A stretch of 64,000 bases of DNA from positions 48,564 through 112,563 of the forward strand of contig NZ_JARXWN010000015.1 in the NCBI RefSeq assembly GCF_029892965.1, in the 5' to 3' direction. The notes beneath the pieces were generated by a model. That model did not search any database and was not told the origin of the DNA. It saw only the letters and a program-made list of their open reading frames with translations. The DNA is from Dysgonomonas sp. PF1-14 (GTDB taxonomy: Bacteria; Bacteroidota; Bacteroidia; Bacteroidales; Dysgonomonadaceae). The position numbers were made by a program, and so were the translations under genes. Positions 33,988 through 42,715 of the stretch are shown here, in pieces (positions within the stretch are counted from its first letter, which is position 1; each line of letters opens with the position of its first letter).

Positions 33988-36018
33988 TTATTGTTCTTCC
34001 GATTGGTCTTCTTGAGTGATTATTCCGGGAGCATCTTCTCCTTTTTTAATTTCTATCTCCACATCTTTAGGAAGCTCTTCGGTTTCTTTCAGTAATTCTT
34101 CTGAGCGAGAAACCCACTGACGTTCGCCGAATACCTTCTTCAGGTCATCGGCAAAGATCACCTCTTCAGCAATCAAGAGATTCGCCAGTTTTCCATGACC
34201 ATCGGCATGTTCTTTCAGTAAGCGTTTAGCACGCTCATACTGTTCATTGATCATAGCCTGTACCTCTTTGTCGATCAGAAGGGCAGTTTCTTCACTATAT
34301 GGTTTTGTAAATCCGTATCCTTCTCCTGACGAATCGTAATAACTCAGATTAGGCATTTTTTCGCTCATCCCAAGATAAGAGATCATAGCATAAGCCTGTT
34401 TGGTAACACGTTCGAGATCGTTAGCCGCACCGGATGATATATGTCCGATAAATACATCTTCGGCAGCGCGTCCGCCAAGCAATGCACACATCTCATCGAG
34501 CATTTGCTCCTTCGTGGTTATCTGCCTTTCTTCGGGCAGATACCATGCAGCACCCAACGCCTTACCTCGCGGTACGATGGTTACTTTTACCAGCGGATTA
34601 GCATATTCGAGGAACCAACTGAGAGTAGCATGTCCGGCTTCGTGTATGGCTATTGTTTTGCGCTCTTCGAGCGTAGTTACTTTATTTTTTTTCTCCAATC
34701 CACCGATGATACGGTCTACGGCATTGGTAAAATCTTCTTTTTGCACCACTTTTTTGCCTTTACGTGCAGCTATCAACGCAGCTTCGTTACATACATTGGC
34801 AATGTCCGCACCCGAGAATCCCGGTGTCTGGCGGGCAAGAAATTCCACATCTACAGTATCATCTATTTTTACAGGGCGCAGGTGTACTTTAAATATTTCC
34901 TTCCTGTCATTCAGATCGGGTAGGTCTACAGTGATCTGACGGTCGAAACGTCCTGCACGAAGCAGAGCTTTGTCGAGAATATCGGCGCGATTGGTAGCAG
35001 CCAGTATGATAATACCGCTGTTGGTACCGAATCCGTCCATTTCTGTCAATAACTGATTCAGCGTATTTTCGCGCTCATCGTTCGAACCCATGTTCAGATT
35101 CTTGCCACGCGCGCGACCGATTGCATCTATTTCGTCAATAAAGATAATACAAGGCGATTTTTCCTTTGCCTGTTTGAAAAGGTCACGTACACGCGAAGCT
35201 CCCACGCCGACAAACATTTCCACAAAGTCGGAACCCGACAGTGAGAAGAACGGAACATTGGCTTCTCCGGCTACCGCTTTTGCAAGTAAGGTCTTACCTG
35301 TTCCCGGAGGGCCTACCAGCAAGGCTCCTTTAGGTATCTTACCACCTATTTCAGTATAACGCGACGGATTTTTAAGGAATTCAACTATTTCTTCAATCTC
35401 TTCTTTGGCTTCGGATAGACCGGCTACGTCTTTGAAACTGACACGCAGGTCGGAACCTTTGTCGTACAGCTGTGCTTTGGATTTGCCCACGCTGAATACG
35501 CCTCCTCCGCCACCGGAACCTCCGCCCGACATGCGGCGCATCATATAGATGAAGAGTCCGAATATAAGCAGTATAGGCAAGAAGCTGAGCAAGATTTCCA
35601 CAGCACTGGTGCTGCTCTCGTAGCTGACATCTATATTGTACTTATAGTCTGCACGTACTTTATCGTAGAAATCTGAAAATTTGTCAGCCGACGGTATTCT
35701 TACAACAATGGCTGGGTTATTCCCTGCACGTTCGGCATCGGTTTTGAATACGGTTTTCACCGAATCGGGACGAACGAATGCTTTCAGCGTATTGTTCTTG
35801 TTGTCGACAACGATTTTGTTGATGCTGTTATTTTCTACATAACCCTGAAAATCGGTCCAGGGTACTTCTTTAGTGACACTGTTCTCGGTGAAGAAGTACA
35901 TCCCGATAATAGCACCGAATACCAACAGGTAGATCCAATACAGGTTGAATGGCATCTTAGGCCCTTTGGTAGATGGCATCTTGGGTTTGTTTTTATCTTC
36001 TTTGTTATAATTATCCAT
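33988..36018 (-). CDS. ftsH: ATP-dependent zinc metalloprotease FtsH
   Basis: FtsH is a hexameric AAA+ protease of the inner membrane that degrades membrane and regulatory proteins. The 676-residue protein has two membrane segments (about 24-43 and 142-161) flanking a periplasmic loop, then Walker A GPPGTGKT (236-243), Walker B IIFIDEID (291-298), the second-region-of-homology motif [20 protein letters not shown] (341-360) and the zinc-site HEAGH (459-463). It follows rsfS by 78 nt on the same strand. A perfect hairpin lies directly after its stop codon. Confidence 0.98.
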   Translation of the reverse strand: MDNYNKEDKNKPKMPSTKGPKMPFNLYWIYLLVFGAIIGMYFFTENSVTKEVPWTDFQGYVENNSINKIVVDNKNNTLKAFVRPDSVKTVFKTDAERAGNNPAIVVRIPSADKFSDFYDKVRADYKYNIDVSYESSTSAVEILLSFLPILLIFGLFIYMMRRMSGGGSGGGGGVFSVGKSKAQLYDKGSDLRVSFKDVAGLSEAKEEIEEIVEFLKNPSRYTEIGGKIPKGALLVGPPGTGKTLLAKAVAGEANVPFFSLSGSDFVEMFVGVGASRVRDLFKQAKEKSPCIIFIDEIDAIGRARGKNLNMGSNDERENTLNQLLTEMDGFGTNSGIIILAATNRADILDKALLRAGRFDRQITVDLPDLNDRKEIFKVHLRPVKIDDTVDVEFLARQTPGFSGADIANVCNEAALIAARKGKKVVQKEDFTNAVDRIIGGLEKKNKVTTLEERKTIAIHEAGHATLSWFLEYANPLVKVTIVPRGKALGAAWYLPEERQITTKEQMLDEMCALLGGRAAEDVFIGHISSGAANDLERVTKQAYAMISYLGMSEKMPNLSYYDSSGEGYGFTKPYSEETALLIDKEVQAMINEQYERAKRLLKEHADGHGKLANLLIAEEVIFADDLKKVFGERQWVSRSEELLKETEELPKDVEIEIKKGEDAPGIITQEDQSEEQ

Positions 36019-36096
36019 ATATTTTTCAGATACGGTTTCTAATCTATTCCCTTTGGTTGTTGAAAACGTATAACAAGCAACTACAGGAGATTGTTG

Positions 36097-36453
36097 TTAG
36101 TCGAAGTCGGGTATGCTCTCCAGCTTGGCATCAGCCCACAGATGTTCGATGTTATAGAATTCGCGCAACTCCGGCAAGAAAACATGTACAATAACCGTAC
36201 CATAATCTATTCCTACCCAACGGGCTTCGCGCAGACCGTCTATCGAGAGAGGACGTTCCTTTTTCTTTTTCAGCGCATCCACGATTTCGTCTGAGATAGC
36301 TCCCACCTGCATAGGCGTGTTTCCCTCACAAATAACAAAGTATTGGCAAATTGTTCCCGGAAGTTGGGTCATATCGACGATTACAATATTTCTTGCTTTT
36401 TTTTCCTGACATGCAGCCACGATGTTGTTTACTAAGCTCTTTACTTCTTTCAT
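36097..36453 (-). CDS. rsfS: Ribosomal silencing factor
   Basis: RsfS binds ribosomal protein uL14 and blocks joining of the 30S and 50S subunits in slow-growth conditions. The 118-residue length and the signatures KKARNIVIVDMTQ, YFVICEGNTPMQVGAI and ARWVGIDYGTVIVHVFLPELREFYNIEHLW (near the C-terminus) define the family. A -7 promoter lies at 36490-36497. The gene is followed by ftsH, the usual partner in Bacteroidota. Confidence 0.96.
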   Translation of the reverse strand: MKEVKSLVNNIVAACQEKKARNIVIVDMTQLPGTICQYFVICEGNTPMQVGAISDEIVDALKKKKERPLSIDGLREARWVGIDYGTVIVHVFLPELREFYNIEHLWADAKLESIPDFD

Positions 36454-36489
36454 CCGTAATTATAAAGTGTTTGAATCTATTTGAACCTA

Positions 36490-36497
36490 CAAATATA
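36490..36497 (-). promoter_or_regulatory. -7 promoter element for rsfS-ftsH
   Basis: CAAATATA reads TATATTTG on the minus strand and lies 36 nt before the rsfS ATG. Confidence 0.6.
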
Positions 36498-36602
36498 GGG
36501 TGATTTTTCGAACAACAAGCCTACATACGTTAGAAGAACAAAGATTTAATGCAAGATTACAATAAATATTACCATATTTTAGAATAGATAAGGCAAAAAA
36601 AC

Positions 36603-36610
36603 TATATTTG
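36603..36610 (+). promoter_or_regulatory. -7 promoter element for the DUF805-like gene
   Basis: TATATTTG matches TAnnTTTG and ends 19 nt before the ATG at 36630. Confidence 0.6.
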
Positions 36611-36629
36611 CCTGTGGAGAACAAACTAC

Positions 36630-37616
36630 ATGGAAACGAATAATACTATGATCGAAAACAAATTTTTCCGGATGCTGTTCGACTATCGGGGTAGCATTAC
36701 CCGCCGCCAATATTGGGGCAGCCTGCTTTTCTTACTTATTATGCTCTCAACAAATAATCTTATATACAGATGGGAGTCTCTCGGTGGTTCATTGGGTTTC
36801 ATAAGAAACATTCCTACAATATATGATGGGGACACATATTTATTTCTGATACAGATTCTCGGTGGCCTGATGACTATATTGTATTTTACTTCTACCGCTG
36901 TGGCATTTTCACTGATTTTCGTTACACTGAAACGTTGCAGGGCTTTAGGGTATGCGAAAGTAATAGGTTGGGTTTTTGCTATAATAACATACGCTTCTTA
37001 TTTTTTGCTGAACGCACTTTCTAAGTATGCTCAATACAAAAGTACAAGTGCGCGTAGCTACGGAGGCGATGCTTCCGATCTCTCCGATGTAGACATGGTT
37101 ATTCCTACAGGATTCATTATCACGGGAATATTTATCGTAGCAACCATCATAATAGTTATACTCCTATCCAGACAGGCTGATGTGGATAATGAAGAGGAAG
37201 TAGACTACGATGCATACGATTCTATTAGCTGCATATTTGGCCTGACAAAATTCTTTCTGGCGTACACCGCAGTTTTCATTTGTTTTAAGTTGATGGCATC
37301 ATGGCTGGCATATAATCCTACAATTGCTAAGCTGGCAGGTCTGGCCGCCATAGTTGCATACGTTTATTTCTATCTGAAAATTTTCGTAAAACGATCGCGG
37401 GATGCAGGGATTAACAGTGCGTTTATCATCGTAGCTTTTTTCTCTTTAGTGGCACTGATCGGTTTCTATATTTTTACACTGGCAACCGGCTTCTTTGATG
37501 ACAAGCCCGTAATGTATCTCTTCTCAAATCGTTTCTTCTATGTTTTAATGAGTGTGTACTTCATATTTTCATATGTCATTATAGCATTGCCGAGCAAGAG
37601 GGAAGAAGAAGTTTAA
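36630..37616 (+). CDS. DUF805-like membrane protein
   Basis: The 328-residue protein has about seven helices. It begins with FDYRGSITRRQYWGSLLFLLIML, in which a short amphipathic segment ending RRxYW precedes the first helix, as in DUF805 proteins. The motif LKRCRALGYAKVIGW repeats later as VKRSRDAGINSAFII, suggesting an internal duplication of the DUF805 unit (R-C/S-R-A/D-x-G). The function of the family is unknown. It has its own promoter and a terminator-like hairpin after the stop. Confidence 0.75.
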   Translation: METNNTMIENKFFRMLFDYRGSITRRQYWGSLLFLLIMLSTNNLIYRWESLGGSLGFIRNIPTIYDGDTYLFLIQILGGLMTILYFTSTAVAFSLIFVTLKRCRALGYAKVIGWVFAIITYASYFLLNALSKYAQYKSTSARSYGGDASDLSDVDMVIPTGFIITGIFIVATIIIVILLSRQADVDNEEEVDYDAYDSISCIFGLTKFFLAYTAVFICFKLMASWLAYNPTIAKLAGLAAIVAYVYFYLKIFVKRSRDAGINSAFIIVAFFSLVALIGFYIFTLATGFFDDKPVMYLFSNRFFYVLMSVYFIFSYVIIALPSKREEEV

Positions 37617-37641
37617 ATTCTTATAAGTAAAAAATATACCG

Positions 37642-37685
37642 ACGGATTCCTGCATCAAAAGTAATTTTGTGGGAATCCGTTTTTC
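37642..37685 (+). terminator. Rho-independent terminator after the DUF805-like gene
   Basis: Arms ACGGATTCC (37642-37650) and GGAATCCGT (37672-37680), with an inner CAAAA/TTTTG stem, are followed by TTTTCT. Confidence 0.85.
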
Positions 37686-37804
37686 TCTTTCCATTAAAAT
37701 ACAAGAAATTTATCGTATTTTCGGTTCTTTGAGTTGATAATGCGTTGCCGCGCTAAAAAAAGTGAGGTAAGGAAGACATATAAACAACATAGCACAAGAA
37801 GAAA

Positions 37805-38281
37805 ATGAACGATTATAACGGACTTAAAGTCGGGAGCATATTTACAATTGTCTCCATGCTGCTTACAATAACCATTATTGTACCTGCTTTCTCTTTGATC
37901 CCGGGAGCTATTGTTGAGGGCATTGTTTCCGCGTTTGTAGACAACGAGCCATACAGTAATGTAGGGCGGGTTACGATTATCGTAATGTCTGTTATTTTTG
38001 CCATTATGCTAATAGCAACTATATACTATGTACGCAAGCAGGTAATCAACGATCGGGAGGTAACTAAAATCAAAATTGCTTTGATAATGGCAATGTCCTA
38101 TCTGATAGTGCATCCTCTCGTCTTCTATATCTATTGGGCTATAAAGTTGGACTATCGCTCAGATGGGCAGTTGATAATGGGTTCCTTTTATACTTTCCCC
38201 ATCAGTAGCCTGTGGTTTTTTATCTTAGGGCTAATAATAGATCTGGTCATCAGTTTAACGGAAAACAGGAAAAGCTATTGA
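37805..38281 (+). CDS. Hypothetical membrane protein (158 aa)
   Basis: The protein has four predicted membrane segments (about 13-37, 55-75, 93-112 and 128-150) and no recognised domain. The loop before helix 2 contains DNEPYSNVGR and the tail ends TENRKSY. No convincing promoter was found in the ~150 nt upstream. The miaA gene follows after 23 nt but appears to have its own promoter in that gap. Confidence 0.6.
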   Translation: MNDYNGLKVGSIFTIVSMLLTITIIVPAFSLIPGAIVEGIVSAFVDNEPYSNVGRVTIIVMSVIFAIMLIATIYYVRKQVINDREVTKIKIALIMAMSYLIVHPLVFYIYWAIKLDYRSDGQLIMGSFYTFPISSLWFFILGLIIDLVISLTENRKSY

Positions 38282-38292
38282 CCGAAATAGCT

Positions 38293-38300
38293 TAACTTTG
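38293..38300 (+). promoter_or_regulatory. -7 element 4 nt before miaA ATG (leaderless candidate)
   Basis: TAACTTTG is a full TAnnTTTG match ending four bases before the ATG at 38305. Transcription should therefore start on or within the first codons. Confidence 0.5.
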
Positions 38301-38304
38301 CCAT

Positions 38305-39222
38305 ATGAAGAATTACGACCTCATCACCATACTTGGACCTACTGCTTCCGGCAAGACCACCTTTGCCTGCCATCTGGCTTCAACACTCGACACTGAAATC
38401 ATAAGTGGCGATTCGCGGCAGGTGTATAAGTCAATGGATATCGGCACAGGAAAAGACCTCTCGGACTACATCGTTGATGGCAAACCTATACCCTACCATC
38501 TGATAGATATACGCGAAGCGGGTGATAAATACAATATTTTTGAATATCAGCACGATTTTCATCAGGTCTATACTGAAATAAAAGACAGGGGAAAATTACC
38601 TGTTCTCTGCGGTGGATCAGGCTTATATATCGAATCGGTACTGAAAGGTTATTCTCTTGTTAATGTACCGGAGAATAAAGAACTCAGAAAGAAATATGCA
38701 GATTACAACCTGCCCCGACTGACCGAGATGCTGGCAAGTTATAAAATCTTACATAACAGCACCGATGTGGATACAGCCCAGCGTGCCATACGTGCCATCG
38801 AGATAGAGGAATATAAGAAAGAACACCCGATGGAAACGAACGAATTCCCTCCACTCAACAGCCTGGTCGTAGGAGTAGATATAGACAGGGAACTCCGCCG
38901 AAAGAAAATATCGGAACGCTTGAAAGCACGTTTAAAAGAAGGAATGATAGAGGAAGTGCAGGCGATACTCAACAAGGGCGTCAGCGCCGATGATCTTATT
39001 TATTACGGGCTCGAATACAAATATGTTACGCTTTACATACAGAAACAGCTAACCTACGAAGAAATGTTCACCCAACTCGAAATAGCCATCCATCAGTTTG
39101 CCAAACGACAGATGACATGGTTCAGGGGTATGGAGAAAAGAGGCATACATATTCATTGGATAGACGCTACGTTGCCGATGGAAAAGAAAATAAGTGAAGT
39201 GATGGCGTTGCTGGCTGAATAA
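38305..39222 (+). CDS. miaA: tRNA dimethylallyltransferase
   Basis: MiaA adds a dimethylallyl group to A37 of tRNAs that read codons starting with U, improving reading-frame maintenance. The 305-residue protein has the P-loop GPTASGKT (residues 11-18), the conserved DSRQVYKSMDIGTGK, the DMAPP-binding GGSGLYIESVL and QFAKRQMTWFR near the C-terminus. ATG 38305 must be the start because the P-loop begins at residue 11 and no later Met precedes it. The promoter match at 38293-38300 then predicts an mRNA with almost no leader. Confidence 0.95.
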   Translation: MKNYDLITILGPTASGKTTFACHLASTLDTEIISGDSRQVYKSMDIGTGKDLSDYIVDGKPIPYHLIDIREAGDKYNIFEYQHDFHQVYTEIKDRGKLPVLCGGSGLYIESVLKGYSLVNVPENKELRKKYADYNLPRLTEMLASYKILHNSTDVDTAQRAIRAIEIEEYKKEHPMETNEFPPLNSLVVGVDIDRELRRKKISERLKARLKEGMIEEVQAILNKGVSADDLIYYGLEYKYVTLYIQKQLTYEEMFTQLEIAIHQFAKRQMTWFRGMEKRGIHIHWIDATLPMEKKISEVMALLAE

Positions 39223-39283
39223 AAAATATGAGTAATATTTTAATTGTATATTAGATAAACGTTAGATTACTAAACTACTGTAT

Positions 39284-39364
39284 ATGGGAGAACGCAATTA
39301 TTCCGAAAATGCGGTATTCGATTGGGATAATATGGCTGTATTTACTCTAAAAGATGAGGTGTGA
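39284..39364 (+). CDS. Very short open frame (26 aa), possibly a gene remnant
   Basis: Between miaA and pyrC the frame MGERNYSENAVFDWDNMAVF... runs 26 codons to a TGA. Its composition looks protein-like, but no promoter, conserved pattern or partner was seen. It may be a tiny peptide gene, a remnant of a lost gene, or chance. Confidence 0.2.
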   Translation: MGERNYSENAVFDWDNMAVFTLKDEV

Positions 39365-39415
39365 ACCTCTATTCCACTTTTTCGAGGAATTACAGACGTT
39401 ATCCATAATAAAATT

Positions 39416-39423
39416 TACCTTTG
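39416..39423 (+). promoter_or_regulatory. -7 promoter element for pyrC
   Basis: TACCTTTG matches TAnnTTTG and ends 24 nt before the ATG at 39448. Confidence 0.6.
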
Positions 39424-39447
39424 TAGAAATCTTTTTTATTTCACAAC

Positions 39448-40785
39448 ATGATACTTATCCATAAAGCGACCATTATTAACGAAGGTTGTTCATTTACCGG
39501 CTCGGTATTGATAGAAAACGACCTTATCACCGAAGTTTACCGTATCGAAGAGGTACCCGAATATATACTCAATAAGGCAAAAGTCGTAGATGCCAATGGC
39601 CTGTGGCTGCTACCCGGTGTGATAGACGATCAGGTGCATTTCCGCGAACCGGGACTTACTCACAAAGGTGATATTGCCAGCGAAAGCCGTGCAGCCATCG
39701 CCGGAGGCGTCACTTCTTTCATGGAGATGCCCAATACCAAGCCGCCGACAATCACACTCGATCTGCTGGAACAGAAATTCGAGATAGGTGCAAACACATC
39801 ATACGCCAACTATTCATTCTATCTGGGGGCGACAAACGAAAATCTCGCGGAGTTGAAAAAGGCTGATCCGAAACAGATACCCGGTGTAAAAGTCTTTATG
39901 GGATCATCGACCGGAAATATGCTTGTTGACGATAAAAAAGTGCTGCAAGCCATTTTTGCTGAAGTAGATATGTTGATAGCTACCCATTGTGAAAAAGAAG
40001 AGATAATACGCGAGAACATGGCTAAATACAAGGCGCAGTTCGGTGACGATGTTCCTATACAATATCACCCGCTGATACGTAGTGCAGAAGCCTGCTACCG
40101 GTCGTCAGCAGAAGCTGTGGAACTGGCAGACAGATATCAGTCGCGTCTGCATATTCTGCACCTTTCCACCGAGAAAGAGATTGGCCTGTTCGATATAAAA
40201 CCGCTAGCCGAAAAGAAAATAACAGGAGAGGTCTGTGTACATCACCTTTGGTTTTCGGATGAAGATTATTCCAAATACGGTACACGCATCAAATGGAATC
40301 CTGCGGTGAAAACGCGGCAAGATCGCGGCGCACTCATGCAGGGACTGCTCAAAGGCAAGCTGGATATAATAGCTACCGATCACGCTCCCCACCTGCTGGA
40401 AGAAAAACAGGGTGGTGCATTGAAAGCCGCATCGGGAGGTCCGCTTGTACAGCACTCACTGCAAATGATGCTCGAACTGGCTAAGAAAGGGAAAATATCG
40501 AAAGAACAGGTCGTAACCAAGATGTGCCATGCTCCGGCAATCATGTTTCAGGTACATAAGCGTGGTTTTATCCGCAAAGGATATTATGCCGATCTTGTAC
40601 TGGTTAACCCGAATAAGCCATACACAATCACACAGGAAAATATACTATACAAATGCAAGTGGTCGCCACTGGAAGGTGAAACCATGTCGGCAACCATAGA
40701 AAAAACATTCCTCAACGGAAAAATCGCTTTCGAGAACGGAACAGTAAATGAGGTAAGGGGCGAAAGGTTGCGATTCGATCGGTAA
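39448..40785 (+). CDS. pyrC: Dihydroorotase
   Basis: The enzyme cyclises carbamoyl aspartate to dihydroorotate in pyrimidine synthesis. The 445-residue protein has the amidohydrolase layout: [16 protein letters not shown] (residues 54-69), [30 protein letters not shown], and ATDHAPH with the catalytic Asp. The first metal-binding motif, normally HxH, reads QVH here (Q62, H64). The other ligands look intact. Such a change may be general for the Bacteroidota branch. The next gene follows after 27 nt. Confidence 0.93.
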   Translation: MILIHKATIINEGCSFTGSVLIENDLITEVYRIEEVPEYILNKAKVVDANGLWLLPGVIDDQVHFREPGLTHKGDIASESRAAIAGGVTSFMEMPNTKPPTITLDLLEQKFEIGANTSYANYSFYLGATNENLAELKKADPKQIPGVKVFMGSSTGNMLVDDKKVLQAIFAEVDMLIATHCEKEEIIRENMAKYKAQFGDDVPIQYHPLIRSAEACYRSSAEAVELADRYQSRLHILHLSTEKEIGLFDIKPLAEKKITGEVCVHHLWFSDEDYSKYGTRIKWNPAVKTRQDRGALMQGLLKGKLDIIATDHAPHLLEEKQGGALKAASGGPLVQHSLQMMLELAKKGKISKEQVVTKMCHAPAIMFQVHKRGFIRKGYYADLVLVNPNKPYTITQENILYKCKWSPLEGETMSATIEKTFLNGKIAFENGTVNEVRGERLRFDR

Positions 40786-40812
40786 AAGTGTGACATAGGA
40801 CAATAATATGTT

Positions 40813-41412
40813 ATGGAAAGAGAACCTATCATAATATACTTTCTAGGAGAAAGCGAAAGTAGCAAAAAGCTCCCGTCTAATCTCAGAAAACGCTTATCGG
40901 GGCGCATCAGTATGGATGACATCCATGAGATTACATATCTGATTCAGAACAACAATAAAGGCAGGCAGAGGCTATATAACCTGATCTTCGATGAAGACGA
41001 GAGGATTGTAACTAACACATTGTGGATAATGAACCACTTTTCATTATCTGAAAACAGATGGTTGTATCAGAAACAAGATGAAATGATAGATAAACTACTG
41101 TTGACAACAAATAAGTCACAACAGAGATTATTGCTTAATCTGCTTTACAGGCAACCACTGGCAAACCCACCGCGCATTGATTTTCTTGATTATTGCCTCG
41201 AAGAAATGATAGCAAGAAAAGAAGCTCCCGGAACTACAACTATTTGTATGAAACTGGCTTATGAAATGTGCAGAATAATTCCCGAATTACTGCAGGAATT
41301 CCGTACAGCATTGGATATAGTGGAAGATTCACAGCTTCCCCCTTCGTTGAAAACAACCCGAAAGAATATTCTAAAAGCTATAAGAAAAGGAAAAAGCTTG
41401 CAAAGTTATTAG
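40813..41412 (+). CDS. Hypothetical helical protein (199 aa)
   Basis: The soluble protein is rich in Leu, Arg and Glu and appears all-helical, with repeated helix pairs (ERIVTNTLWIMNHFSLSENRWLYQKQDEMIDKLLL, QQRLLLNLLYRQP) that recall HEAT/ARM-type repeats. No specific family was recognised. It lies 27 nt after pyrC and is probably co-transcribed with it. After its stop a CTAG-rich repeat (copy 2) begins. Confidence 0.65.
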   Translation: MEREPIIIYFLGESESSKKLPSNLRKRLSGRISMDDIHEITYLIQNNNKGRQRLYNLIFDEDERIVTNTLWIMNHFSLSENRWLYQKQDEMIDKLLLTTNKSQQRLLLNLLYRQPLANPPRIDFLDYCLEEMIARKEAPGTTTICMKLAYEMCRIIPELLQEFRTALDIVEDSQLPPSLKTTRKNILKAIRKGKSLQSY

Positions 41413-41465
41413 ATATATCATCATCCATTATTTTTATCTATATCCTGAGCGATCTTTGAATAACC

Positions 41466-41633
41466 AGTGTACTAGATTATAGAGTTAGCTACACCTTGTT
41501 CCGCTGAACGATGTTTCTAGTTTACTAGAAAAAAGAATTGCAAAGTAATCGGCGGAGGAAAATTTAAACTAGCAAGCTAGTAAACTAAAAAAACTAATAA
41601 ACTAGTAAGAGTTGTCAGGTTTTAGTTAAAATA
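41466..41633 (+). repeat. CTAG-rich dispersed repeat, copy 2
   Basis: This copy matches 1380-1516 almost base for base, from AGTGTACTAGATTATAGAGT to the end motif GTCAGGTTTTAGTTAAAAT (41615-41633). It carries about 29 extra bases (41487-41515) between AGAGTT and TCTAGTTTACTAG that are absent from copy 1. The inverted CTAGTTTACTAG/CTAGTAAACTA pair is kept. It fills the gap between a plus-strand and a minus-strand gene. Confidence 0.78.
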
Positions 41634-41651
41634 TTTCATGTGAATAAATAA

Positions 41652-41957
41652 TCACCCTCTGTAACCGGAAGAAAATATTATATGAAACATTGCTATAATT
41701 GAGATGGGACTACCAAGCAGCAGGAGCAGGCTGTTTATCATTAATTGCTTTCTGTCTTCTTTATTGAAACAAGCCTCAAAAAGGCAGGCTAGCATGATCA
41801 GTAAATTCAGAATCGGAGTAAGAAAACATGAATAAAAAAGAAAGCCTTCCAGAAAACGCAAACTATCTCCAAAAGTAAATGCAAGTATAACAGCAATCAG
41901 ATTAACGGAAATACTTGCTATAGAGAACCAAAAGCTAAACTTCACGAATCCTTTCAT
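41652..41957 (-). CDS. Hypothetical membrane protein (101 aa), leaderless candidate
   Basis: The protein MKGFVKFSFWFSIASISVNL... has three predicted membrane helices (about 8-28, 38-60 and 76-95), with a short charged loop NKEDRKQ. A longer frame starting at 41981 is open, but a perfect -7 element (41962-41969, minus strand) lies inside that extension, only four bases before ATG 41957; the shorter form is therefore preferred. No family recognised. Confidence 0.55.
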   Translation of the reverse strand: MKGFVKFSFWFSIASISVNLIAVILAFTFGDSLRFLEGFLFYSCFLTPILNLLIMLACLFEACFNKEDRKQLMINSLLLLLGSPISIIAMFHIIFSSGYRG

Positions 41958-41961
41958 GAAC

Positions 41962-41969
41962 CAAATATA
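41962..41969 (-). promoter_or_regulatory. -7 element 4 nt before a start codon
   Basis: CAAATATA reads TATATTTG on the minus strand and ends four bases before ATG 41957, which predicts a leaderless mRNA. Confidence 0.5.
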
Positions 41970-42143
41970 ATAAAAAATCAAGATGGCCTCACAAAATTTT
42001 AACTTCCCCGAAACAATTAATAGTTAGATTTGTTTATATAATTACATAAGCGGTGTGAATATTTCAAAATACATAATAAACAGAATCTATATTAACATAT
42101 AAACATTCGATTGTTTTAATTTGATAATCGCTGCTTTTGTCAT

Positions 42144-42151
42144 TAACTTTG
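42144..42151 (+). promoter_or_regulatory. -7 promoter element for the ferritin-like gene
   Basis: TAACTTTG matches TAnnTTTG and ends 39 nt before the ATG at 42191. Confidence 0.6.
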
Positions 42152-42190
42152 TCTATATAAAAACAAAAATAATAAATAAACTTTATCATT

Positions 42191-42595
42191 ATGAGTACAT
42201 CAACATTAAAAGAAAAAAAAGCAACCTCAGTTAATGCTGAAATTGCAACATTCATTGGTAAAATGTTTTCATTCAACAGCAGCCTGAAGCTTCATCACTG
42301 GCACATAACAGGCAAAGCCAGCTATGCTCAACACATTGCACTGGATCAGGCTATAGAAGACCTGCTGGATGTAACAGACCGTCTTGTCGAAACTTCTTAT
42401 GCACTGAAAGGTGACCTGAACATCGTTATCCCTGAAACAAAGAACCCTACAGACATTGTAAAGCATGCTGAAGATTTCTTTGCCTATTCTGAAACTCAGA
42501 GAGAGCTTTTCGCAGAAGCTTTCACTCAGGCAATCATCGATGACTATCAGGAAGCTATCCAACAATTATTGTATCGCCTGAAAAGACTACAATAA
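42191..42595 (+). CDS. Ferritin-like/Dps-related four-helix protein (possibly DUF5856)
   Basis: The 134-residue protein contains LKLHHWHITGKASYAQHIALDQAIEDLLDVTDRLVETSYAL, which resembles helices A and B of Dps (LKxxHWxxxGxxFxxxHxxxDxxYxxxxxxxDxxAE). The Dps ferroxidase ligands are only partly kept (the second acidic position is E/D-shifted). Its length is close to that of DUF5856 proteins, which I recall as a Bacteroidota ferritin-like family. Iron binding or DNA protection is plausible but unproven. It has its own promoter and terminator. Confidence 0.7.
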   Translation: MSTSTLKEKKATSVNAEIATFIGKMFSFNSSLKLHHWHITGKASYAQHIALDQAIEDLLDVTDRLVETSYALKGDLNIVIPETKNPTDIVKHAEDFFAYSETQRELFAEAFTQAIIDDYQEAIQQLLYRLKRLQ

Positions 42596-42636
42596 TAAGG
42601 AATCGGAACAAACTGTCCGATAAACAAAATATGATG

Positions 42637-42663
42637 AAGGCTATCTCCCTAAAGATGGCCTTT
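42637..42663 (+). terminator. Rho-independent terminator after the ferritin-like gene
   Basis: Arms AAGGCTATCT (42637-42646) and AGATGGCCTT (42653-42662) pair with one G-U and end in TTTG. The signal overlaps the region just before the fhs promoter. Confidence 0.65.
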
Positions 42664-42679
42664 GTTGCTTAAAAATTTA

Positions 42680-42687
42680 TACCTTTG
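42680..42687 (+). promoter_or_regulatory. -7 promoter element for fhs
   Basis: TACCTTTG matches TAnnTTTG and ends 28 nt before the ATG at 42716, which sets the start. Confidence 0.6.
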
Positions 42688-42715
42688 CAAACCATATAAA
42701 GACACAAATCAGATC

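Noticed and set aside
34400..34939. 179-codon plus-strand frame inside ftsH
   Set aside because: Antisense shadow, Ser/Arg/Thr-rich, no promoter.
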